Shown: positions 8,797 through 13,878 of the stretch, piece by piece
Numbering within the stretch: the stretch's first letter is position 1
Layout of the letters: each line of letters opens with the position of its first letter
Assembly (NCBI GenBank): GCA_934385475.1
Contig: CAKRPS010000053.1
Location: 1 to 13,933, forward strand
DNA length: 13,933 nt
Direction of reading: 5' to 3'
DNA from: an uncultured Lachnospiraceae bacterium
GTDB taxonomy: Bacteria; Bacillota; Clostridia; Lachnospirales; Lachnospiraceae
Program-made: the position numbers and the translations under genes
Notes under the pieces: model-generated
Told to the model about the DNA's origin: nothing
Database searches by the model: none
What the model saw: the letters and a program-made list of their open reading frames with translations, nothing else

Positions 8797-9819
8797 TTAT
8801 GCTAAAGGTGGCTCCCACTCCTTTGCAAGCCGCCTGTACTCCTCTTCCTGTTGTTTATCACCAAGCACATGATAACACTCCGCAAGTCCTTCCAGGGGTA
8901 TACACCCGCTGCACCGGACATTCAGAATACTCTCCGTCTCATAGGCACCGTTGTAGAACCACAAAACCGCTTCATCAGCATCTCCTGTCTCCAGATAATA
9001 CGTTCCCAGTTCACAGCAGATTTCGGCACAGCCCTCACACGCCAGCACCTTCGTAACATACTTAAAGAAATCCGGAATATCTCCTGCTTCCCGCGCTGCC
9101 CTTGCCGCCACACAGGCTGCTTCTTTAATTTCATCCACACCGCGCTCCGGGTCGTTGCACGATGCTCTGAAAAAATCCCGCGCACGCACAAAGTCCTGTG
9201 CTTCACCGGATACAAACAGCTCCCTCGCATAAATGCCATGGAGTCTGCGGTCAGGCCGGATTCCCTCACCGATCATACGCTCAAACGCCGCAAGATCTCT
9301 GTCTTTATGGTTCGTCTCCGGCATGTGGATTACAGCGACATCACTGTCATAAATCACAGGGGTAAGCCGCACCTGTTCATGTACAGCCCCTTCCCACACA
9401 AAATTCCGCTGTCTCTTAAAAAGCTTGGGCCGAAGCTCCTTATCATAATTATAGATTGTTCCGAAGGAGAGCTGGTTCGTATAATACATCTGCACAATGT
9501 CTATCTCCGGCAGGAGCGTTTCCTTTAATACCCTGAAAGCCTCCCTGTTTTCCTCATCCAGAAGCTCATCCGCATCCGCCGTGTAGATATATTCCATCGT
9601 GGCCTTGGAAAATGCAAAATTTCTCGCCGCCGCAAAATCGCCAATCCATTCAAACTCATACACATGATCCGTATACCGGGATGCGATCTTTCTCGTCGCA
9701 TCCGTCGATCCCGTGTCCACGATGACGATCTCATCCATCAGCCCCGCCAGACTTTGCAGGCAACGATCCAGAACCCTCTCTTCATTTTTTACAATCATAC
9801 ATAAGCTTATCGTAACCAT
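8797..9819 (-). CDS. Family 2 glycosyltransferase with C-terminal TPR-like region
   Basis: 340 residues. The first ~100 residues are a GT-A fold: ISLCMIVKNEE at the N-terminus, VDTGSTDAT (34-42) for nucleotide-sugar binding, and TADADELLD (80-88) holding the DXD-type metal motif. The WIGDFAAARNFAF segment is common in the subgroup that carries helical repeats after the transferase domain. The remainder, rich in Ala/Glu/Tyr and ending with GLAECYHVLGDKQQEEEYRRLA, looks like TPR repeats. No transmembrane helix, so probably cytoplasmic, transferring a sugar to a protein or glycan precursor. The start is chosen from family similarity: ATG at 9819 begins MVTISLCMIVKNEE, whereas the open frame could begin at a TTG at 9846. 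Neither has a strong Shine-Dalgarno. Acceptor unknown. Confidence 0.9.
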   Translation of the reverse strand: MVTISLCMIVKNEERVLDRCLQSLAGLMDEIVIVDTGSTDATRKIASRYTDHVYEFEWIGDFAAARNFAFSKATMEYIYTADADELLDEENREAFRVLKETLLPEIDIVQMYYTNQLSFGTIYNYDKELRPKLFKRQRNFVWEGAVHEQVRLTPVIYDSDVAVIHMPETNHKDRDLAAFERMIGEGIRPDRRLHGIYARELFVSGEAQDFVRARDFFRASCNDPERGVDEIKEAACVAARAAREAGDIPDFFKYVTKVLACEGCAEICCELGTYYLETGDADEAVLWFYNGAYETESILNVRCSGCIPLEGLAECYHVLGDKQQEEEYRRLAKEWEPPLA

Positions 9820-9860
9820 AGCTTCATCATAGCAGAAGATTGTCAAAAGGGAAATAAAAA

Positions 9861-10226
9861 CTACCTATTTTTTACAGGTGTCTGATAACGATAGTATATT
9901 TCGGCCTGCATGCTTTCCTCTACGGGAACCCACACTGTCGATTTTCCCGCACGCACCGTCATATCCCGATACCGGTTCTGTCTTACAAAACTTCTGCCGG
10001 GCACCAGCCGATAGTCTGTCGTCCATGACAGGTCTGCCGCCCTCTCCGGCATCATCACCTCGAAAGCTCCCCGCACACGCCTGATCCCTGCACGCCCTAC
10101 AAACCGGTAACGTTTCCCGTCCCAGTTATAGATTCGCAGTCTGCAAAACCGAAGCTGATGCAGCGCCAACAGCAGCATACCTGCCAGAATCCCCAAAATG
10201 GTCAAACCTTGTCCCCAAATTCTCAT
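9861..10226 (-). CDS. Small membrane-anchored protein of unknown function
   Basis: 121 residues. One hydrophobic segment near the N-terminus (GLTILGILAGMLLLALHQL, about 6-24) is followed by a strongly basic domain rich in Arg and Tyr (for example RIYNWDGKRYRFVGRAGIRR and RSFVRQNRYRD) predicted to be mostly beta. No family is recognised. The ATG overlaps the acyltransferase stop in an ATGA arrangement, and the RBS (AGGAAACT) lies inside the acyltransferase end, so translation is likely coupled. The glycosyltransferase follows 41 bp downstream. Context suggests an accessory to the acyltransferase or a surface-glycan step, but this is inference. Confidence 0.78.
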   Translation of the reverse strand: MRIWGQGLTILGILAGMLLLALHQLRFCRLRIYNWDGKRYRFVGRAGIRRVRGAFEVMMPERAADLSWTTDYRLVPGRSFVRQNRYRDMTVRAGKSTVWVPVEESMQAEIYYRYQTPVKNR

Positions 10227-11338
10227 AGTTTCCTGTTCTCTTTCCTCTTATCAAACAGCTTTTGCAGCAACAGCGGCAGCACAATTCCGGCTCCCAGATA
10301 CACCAGTTTAAAGCTCTCCGCTCCCCCTGCCAGATAAAAATACTCTACATTCGTGCGATACTGCTCCCAGTCAAAGTCTGCAAACACGCCCAGGCTTCCG
10401 GAAAGCACAGCCAGTACCACCTTGACCAGCATAAACGCCATCACGTGATGCATCATTACCGCATACGTATTTTTGCCAAGATAAAGCACTGCACTGCATT
10501 TTTCAAGCGCCGGACTCAGAATCCGGCATATCCTCAGCCAAAAGGCAATGCCCGTCACCGCCGACACATAGGGGATCACCGGGCCATTGGCAAATCCGGT
10601 ACACCACACACTGCTGTAGGCAAGTCCGCCACAGGTAATCGTAATCACAAACTGAATGCCAAGGACAATGGCAAAATACGCCGCATTGGACAACCGGTCA
10701 TGCTTCTCCAGATGACGCGCATATATCTGTCCCATCTGGAAAAAGGGATACAGGAACAGAAGCCGTCCGGGCATCTTGTAAATTCCCCATACATGCCCTC
10801 CTATCGCAAGCCACACGACTGCCATGCCCACAAGCAATGTTATCGCCAAAATCAGCCACTCGTAGCAAAGATGCAGCTTCTTTAACAGCAGCCGCATCAC
10901 CAGATTACCCACCTCTATCAGAAACAGGGCAGGCACAAACCATGCCGCATAGTTATACAGAAACTGATAACCGCTGACAAAGGGCTCCACAAACAGATTC
11001 CAGATAGAGAAATCTCCTCCTATCGCAAACAGACCGGCCGCACGGAGCCCCCACGCCACCAGCCCATAGAATACGTTCCAGAAGAAATATGGCACCAGAA
11101 GCCTTCTGCATTTCTTTTTCAGATAGGCAACCGGATGCTTCTCCTCCTCCGGCCGGTAAAAGTAACCGGATATAAACACAAACAGCGGAACATGAAAAGA
11201 ATAGTAGGGAAAAAGTTCTCCCACTGTAAGAATATTGCAGTCGGCATGTCCCGCCACGATCATGACCATCGCGATCGCCGAAAGAATACCAAATGTTGTA
11301 TTATATTTTCTGTTCTGTTCCTGTGAAATAGCTTCCAT
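10223..11338 (-). CDS. Acyltransferase 3 family integral membrane protein
   Basis: 371 residues with about ten hydrophobic segments across the whole length. The N-terminal segment FGILSAIAMVMIVAGHADC carries the conserved histidine (about His31) used for acyl transfer in the acyltransferase 3 (OafA/NodX/WecH-like) family, and HVPLFVFISGYFY plus KKCRRLLVPYFFWN are standard motifs of the first loops. Such proteins add acetyl or other acyl groups to cell-wall or surface sugars. The open frame reaches 11401, but the ATG at 11338 (MEAISQEQ) has GAGGAG about 4 bp upstream, while the 11401 ATG has none and would run through the divergent promoter region; start choice is therefore fairly confident. 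It is the first gene of the minus-strand run. The acceptor is not known. Confidence 0.9.
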   Translation of the reverse strand: MEAISQEQNRKYNTTFGILSAIAMVMIVAGHADCNILTVGELFPYYSFHVPLFVFISGYFYRPEEEKHPVAYLKKKCRRLLVPYFFWNVFYGLVAWGLRAAGLFAIGGDFSIWNLFVEPFVSGYQFLYNYAAWFVPALFLIEVGNLVMRLLLKKLHLCYEWLILAITLLVGMAVVWLAIGGHVWGIYKMPGRLLFLYPFFQMGQIYARHLEKHDRLSNAAYFAIVLGIQFVITITCGGLAYSSVWCTGFANGPVIPYVSAVTGIAFWLRICRILSPALEKCSAVLYLGKNTYAVMMHHVMAFMLVKVVLAVLSGSLGVFADFDWEQYRTNVEYFYLAGGAESFKLVYLGAGIVLPLLLQKLFDKRKENRKL

Positions 11339-11419
11339 CCTGCTCCTCACTACCTTACCGTCGCTTTTTGTCTGAAAATATTGTACAATGGATCTTAGCA
11401 TAATTATAAGGATACTTTC
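11339..11419. promoter_or_regulatory. Divergent intergenic promoter region
   Basis: This 81-bp gap separates the start of the minus-strand gene run from the plus-strand lipoprotein gene. It holds a perfect 10-bp palindrome ATTGTACAAT (11380-11389 region), giving TACAAT -10-like hexamers on both strands. On the minus strand this would put a start site about 40 bp upstream of the acyltransferase ATG, with CTTATA as a weak -35. A second AT-rich TATAAT on the minus strand lies at 11403-11408. On the plus strand AAGGA at 11408-11412 serves as the lipoprotein RBS. Exact promoters are not certain. Confidence 0.4.
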
Positions 11420-12493
11420 ATGAAAAAACTACTAATTAAAACCATTTTTATCTATCTCTTTATCCTGATATCTGTTTCCGTGCTGCCAGCCTGCAAAGAC
11501 GCTGCCATTTCCTCCGGCAGCACTTCGCTCGATGAACAGCCTGCTTCTGATATGGTAGAAGAATATATCCGCAGTTCTGACATCGTTCTCGACCTTTCCG
11601 CTGAAACCTTCACGCCCCTGACTCAGGAACAGATCGCTTCTAACCCCTGTCCTGATCTCAGCGTACCTACCTATATCACTAAGGTAGACAATACCTACTT
11701 TATTGTAGACTGTTACCACGATCAGGTCATTTACCATGATAACCTTACCGATCCGCTTACAGACTGGAAGGTCATGACAAACGAAATTCATCTGGGACAT
11801 ACCCTCGCAAGCGACGGGCTTGTATATTTAATTGATGATACGGAGAATAACCGAATCCTGATCTTTGAAAAGAAAGACGATATTTTCTATCATACCCAGA
11901 CGTTTACAGAAATTGGTAACCGGCCTCATTATATCATTTACAATGAGGCCGATGCAACCTTTTATGTGTGGAGTTCCATGAATGGTGAAATGTACCTGTT
12001 CCGTCACAATCCGGATGACCCGCAAATGTATCTGACGGAAGTCCGCACCATCCCGGAACTGTCCGACACCTATGTACGCTCCTTCACCATCGTAGATGAC
12101 GATATTTACTTTGTGTCCGGAATCCCCGGCAATTCCGGCATCCTGAAGGCAGATCTTACTACCTTCAAAATTCTGGATTCCTACGCCGTACCGGAATCTA
12201 TGGCCGGAATGATCCAGCTGACCCCCATTGGAAATTACTTTTATATTACCATTTCCACGGATATCAACGGAAGTCAGGACACTGCCACCATCATCCGTAC
12301 CCGTGATCTGAAGCGCTTAGTCCAAAATGATTATGAGGATATCTATTCTTCCTTTATCGGAGGTGGCACGCCCTATTATATCACACAGATTGATGACCGC
12401 TACTACCTTACCGAACACCGACTGCCCGGTCACAGTATCTGGAGCTTCCAGGTTCAGAATGATGAGCTGTGCAATGTCGAGGCGGTCTATTAG
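11420..12493 (+). CDS. Lipoprotein with beta-propeller-like sequence
   Basis: 357 residues. The N-terminus MKKLLIKTIFIYLFILIS... ends in the lipobox LPAC with the acceptor at Cys25, so it should be lipid-anchored on the outer face of the membrane. The rest has repeated blocks with the pattern hydrophobic-D-x-x-YF/IYF followed by turn residues (YITKVDNTYFIVD, ASDGLVYLIDD, EADATFYVWSS, IVDDDIYFVSG, IGNYFYITIST, IDDRYYLTEH), spaced about 40-55 residues apart, as expected for a six- or seven-bladed beta-propeller. No enzyme signature. RBS AAGGA lies 7 bp upstream of the ATG. It is transcribed divergently from the acyltransferase gene, which may mean a shared surface role, and converges with the deacetylase remnant 22 bp downstream without an obvious terminator. 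Propeller fold is inferred; ligand or partner unknown. Confidence 0.8.
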   Translation: MKKLLIKTIFIYLFILISVSVLPACKDAAISSGSTSLDEQPASDMVEEYIRSSDIVLDLSAETFTPLTQEQIASNPCPDLSVPTYITKVDNTYFIVDCYHDQVIYHDNLTDPLTDWKVMTNEIHLGHTLASDGLVYLIDDTENNRILIFEKKDDIFYHTQTFTEIGNRPHYIIYNEADATFYVWSSMNGEMYLFRHNPDDPQMYLTEVRTIPELSDTYVRSFTIVDDDIYFVSGIPGNSGILKADLTTFKILDSYAVPESMAGMIQLTPIGNYFYITISTDINGSQDTATIIRTRDLKRLVQNDYEDIYSSFIGGGTPYYITQIDDRYYLTEHRLPGHSIWSFQVQNDELCNVEAVY

Positions 12494-12515
12494 AGAACTC
12501 CTCCTATGTCTTTCC

Positions 12516-12758
12516 TCACTTATCCGACACCTGTGTTCCGTCACCGAGCATATGATATCCATCCCGGTAGATCAGCTCTGATATCGGCACCAGTTCATAT
12601 CCTTTATCCTGAAGGCCCTGAATCACTCTATCCAGTGCATCAGCCGTAAACTTAGCTCCGTTGTGCATCAGGATGATAGAGCCATTTTTCAGTTTATCCG
12701 AATTGACCACCCGGTTCACAATATCATCCGCTCCGTAATCCTTCCAGTTGAGAGAATC
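12516..12758 (-). pseudogene. Polysaccharide deacetylase, 3' fragment (copy 1)
   Basis: The last 81 codons of a NodB-type polysaccharide deacetylase remain, read from DSLNWKDYG to SDK followed by TGA. SIILMHNG is the C-terminal metal-enzyme motif with the conserved histidine, and GLQDKGYELVPISELI is the usual closing helix and strand of PdaA-like proteins that act on peptidoglycan or other N-acetylated glycans. The catalytic Asp and the HxxxH motif, which belong upstream, are missing, so this cannot be active. Homology stops at about codon GAT (12758); beyond it the frame reads ITHYFTSK-like residues without family resemblance. An internal Met codon-like start (GTG, 12719) does not rescue the domain. 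Copy 2 has the same break point. Confidence 0.88.
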
Positions 12759-12775
12759 CTTGCTTGTAAAGTAGT

Positions 12776-12831
12776 GGGTAAAAATAATAGCAGTAGAAAA
12801 CTGCTGTATGAAAAATATGAGATTTTGCTAT
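12776..12831 (-). ncRNA. Possible short transcript unit (promoter plus hairpin terminator)
   Basis: On the minus strand TTGCAG (12862-12867) and TATACT (12838-12843) form a good promoter with an 18-bp spacer, giving a start near 12831. About 25-40 bp later the hairpin AGCAGT (12800-12805 arm) with ACTGCT (12789-12794 arm), loop of 5, is followed by a T-rich stretch, like a small intrinsic terminator. This would make an RNA of about 50 nt. The stem is only 6 bp, and the unit may instead be the remains of an upstream regulatory region of the element. It is repeated exactly in the second unit (13581-13636). Confidence 0.25.
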
Positions 12832-12913
12832 GAAAATAGTATACAACATTTAACAGTGTTTCTGCAATGTTCAATTTTACAAAAATATATTAATTATAAA
12901 TTGTCATTTTACA

Positions 12914-12943
12914 TTGACTATCTGTACTGTTCTGTCTTATACT
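12914..12943 (+). promoter_or_regulatory. Toxin mRNA promoter
   Basis: TTGACT at 12914-12919 and TATACT at 12938-12943 are separated by 18 bp, each one base from the sigma-A consensus. A start site near 12950 is expected, giving a leader of about 124 nt before the peptide ATG at 13074. The same promoter recurs at 13719-13748 in the second unit. Confidence 0.75.
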
Positions 12944-12951
12944 TTCGTTAT

Positions 12952-12983
12952 GAGGTACTACCATAACGGTAGGCGGTTAGTCC
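12952..12983 (+). repeat. Left arm of inverted repeat, at 5' end of toxin mRNA
   Basis: This 32-bp arm opens with GAGGTACTACC and closes with CGGTTAGTCC. The reverse complement occurs at 13218-13244 with a 5-bp deletion (ATAAC) and two substitutions. It starts about 2 nt after the predicted toxin transcription start. Internally CTACC and GGTAG can form a small hairpin around the ATAAC loop. Confidence 0.85.
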
Positions 12984-13064
12984 TTCTCCAGAGGGACTGT
13001 GACCCTCTGTTACTATAGAAATCCACGGTATTTTCAATGCTTTGGAAATTGGTACGAAAGAGGG
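12979..13064 (+). promoter_or_regulatory. Structured toxin leader with competing hairpins
   Basis: CAGAGGG (12989-12995) and CCCTCTG (13003-13009) form a perfect 7-bp stem with a 7-nt loop. An overlapping alternative stem pairs AGTCC (12979-12983) with GGACT (12994-12998), and the two exclude each other. The Shine-Dalgarno of the peptide, AGAGGG at 13059-13064, is identical to the 5' arm core and so is also complementary to CCCTCT at 13003-13008. Leader folding could therefore hide or expose the ribosome site, as known for other type I toxin mRNAs. Shown by sequence only as pairing potential. Confidence 0.5.
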
Positions 13065-13073
13065 ATGATTGCC

Positions 13074-13169
13074 ATGATAACAATGGAAAGTCTCATTGCA
13101 GTGATAAGTCTTGTACTTACCGCCTTTGGGCTTGGCTATTCAATCGGAAGTAATAAATCACAAAAATAA
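13074..13169 (+). CDS. Putative type I toxin: 31-residue holin-like hydrophobic peptide
   Basis: Encodes MITMESLIAVISLVLTAF followed by GLGYSIGSNKSQK. One hydrophobic helix (about residues 6-24) spans the membrane and ends in a polar, basic tail (NKSQK), which is the usual plan of type I toxins and of the putative holin-like toxin (Hol-Tox) family found in Firmicutes. Such peptides insert in the membrane and collapse its potential when overproduced. The ATG at 13074 has AGAGGG 9 bp upstream; an in-frame ATG at 13065 is too close to that site, and the ATG at 13083 could be a third choice. It has its own promoter (12914-12943), a bidirectional terminator over its stop, and a convergent antisense RNA. 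Family assignment is by sequence resemblance and genetic layout; toxicity is inferred. Confidence 0.75.
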   Translation: MITMESLIAVISLVLTAFGLGYSIGSNKSQK

Positions 13170-13203
13170 TCGCCTCTGTCTGGACAACTAGGCGATTATT
13201 TTT
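13165..13203. terminator. Bidirectional terminator shared by toxin and antitoxin RNAs
   Basis: AATAATCGCCT (13165-13175) pairs perfectly with AGGCGATTATT (13190-13200) around a 14-nt loop. T residues follow on the plus strand (13199-13203) and A residues precede it (13162-13166), which give a U tract on the minus strand. The toxin stop codon TAA (13167-13169) lies inside the stem. Confidence 0.92.
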
Positions 13204-13217
13204 CATCAACTATATCT

Positions 13218-13244
13218 GGACTAACCGTCTATCGGTAGTACCTC
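13218..13244 (-). repeat. Right arm of inverted repeat, at 5' end of antitoxin RNA
   Basis: Read on the minus strand it begins GAGGTACTACC and ends CGGTTAGTCC, 27 bp, matching the left arm at 12952-12983 except for a missing ATAAC and two substitutions. It starts about 5 nt after the predicted antitoxin transcription start. The centre CTACCGATAG is a near-palindrome. Confidence 0.85.
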
Positions 13245-13255
13245 TTTATGTCTCC

Positions 13256-13283
13256 ATTATAGCAGAGCACTCTATTTTGTCAA
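13256..13283 (-). promoter_or_regulatory. Consensus antitoxin promoter
   Basis: On the minus strand TTGACA (13283-13278) and TATAAT (13261-13256) both match the sigma-A consensus exactly with a 16-bp spacer, so this should be stronger than the toxin promoter. A strong, constitutive antitoxin RNA promoter is what type I toxin-antitoxin control requires. Confidence 0.85.
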
Positions 13284-13320
13284 ATCCTATTATGAGAAGG
13301 TTATTTCAGACAGACTTTCC

Positions 13321-13563
13321 TCACTTATCCGACACCTGCGTTCCGTCGCCGAGCATATGATAACCATTCCGGTAGATCAGCTCTGATATCGGCACCAGTT
13401 CATATCCCTTATCCTGAAGCCCCTGAATTACTCTATCCAACGCATCAGCCGTAAACTTGGCCCCGTTGTGCATCAGGATGATAGAGCCATTTTTCAGTTT
13501 ATCCGAATTGACCACCCGGTTCACAATATCATCCGCTCCGTAATCCTTCCAGTTGAGAGAATC
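13321..13563 (-). pseudogene. Polysaccharide deacetylase, 3' fragment (copy 2)
   Basis: Same 81-codon C-terminal fragment as at 12516-12758, broken at the same codon, with the SIILMHNG motif and no catalytic upstream part. It differs from copy 1 by one residue only (Asn for Asp in IYRNGYHM), although 11 bases differ in the DNA; ten of the changes are silent. Such a pattern is expected between two genes that were both functional while they diverged. The 3' flank differs from that of copy 1 within a few bases of the stop codon. Confidence 0.88.
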
Positions 13564-13718
13564 CTTGCTTGTAAAGTAGTGGGTAAAAATAATAGCAGTA
13601 GAAAACTGCTGTATGAAAAATATGAGATTTTGCTATGAAAATAGTATACAACATTTAACAGTGTTTCTGCAATGTTCAATTTTACAAAAATATATTAATT
13701 ATAAATTGTCATTTTACA

Positions 13719-13748
13719 TTGACTATCTGTACTGTTCTGTCTTATACT
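13719..13748 (+). promoter_or_regulatory. Toxin mRNA promoter, second copy
   Basis: TTGACT and TATACT with an 18-bp spacer, identical to 12914-12943. It should drive the second peptide gene, so both loci are expected to be expressed if the rest of the copy is intact. Confidence 0.72.
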
Positions 13749-13878
13749 TTCGTTATGAGGTACTACCATAACGGTAGGCGGTTAGTCCTTCTCCAGAGGG
13801 ACTGTGACCCTCTGTTACTATAGAAATCCACGGTATTTTCAATGCTTTGGAAATTGGTACGAAAGAGGGATGATTGCC

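Larger units (their letters stand above)
13162..13249 (-). ncRNA. Putative antisense RNA antitoxin
   Basis: Predicted start near 13249 from the consensus promoter at 13256-13283, ending at the shared terminator with its minus-strand U tract near 13162; length about 88 nt. It has no open reading frame with a ribosome site. It overlaps the toxin mRNA 3' end by about 40 nt (13162-13203), so pairing there could block or degrade the toxin message, the known mode of convergent type I antitoxins. Its first 32 nt include the right arm of the inverted repeat, so its 5' end resembles the 5' end of the toxin mRNA. Confidence 0.68.
12510..13314. repeat. Tandem repeat unit 1 (805 bp): deacetylase 3' end plus toxin-antitoxin insert
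   Basis: Direct alignment by eye gives a constant offset of 805 bp between this unit and the next one. The homology begins at CTTTCCTCACTTATCC (12510 and 13315), a few bases past the deacetylase stop. Between 12534 and 12657 the two copies differ at 11 positions; from 12658 to 13128 they are identical to 13463-13933, where the window ends. The unit contains the deacetylase 3' remnant (12516-12758) and an AT-rich 556-bp insert (12759-13314) holding the putative type I toxin-antitoxin locus. No transposase or integrase gene lies within it. Confidence 0.95.

Noticed and set aside
10262..10885. 207-codon open frame on the plus strand opposite the acyltransferase, and similar long frames opposite nadE, the glycosyltransferase and other genes
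   Set aside because: Composition is His/Arg/Gln-rich and low-quality, without ribosome sites or motifs; these are shadows of the well-supported genes on the other strand.
12516..12719. Independent 67-residue gene
   Set aside because: The reading frame matches only the C-terminal end of polysaccharide deacetylases, starts from a GTG in the middle of a conserved domain and lacks the catalytic part; treated as a remnant.
12952..13244. Fst/par-type locus with direct repeats that make the two RNA 5' ends complementary
   Set aside because: The repeats are inverted and transcription is convergent, so the 5' ends are alike. Complementarity is seen only over the terminator region.
12759..13314. Classical insertion sequence or MITE
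   Set aside because: No transposase reading frame, no terminal inverted repeats at the insert ends and no clear target duplication. The inverted repeat present lies inside, next to the two promoters, and not at the ends.
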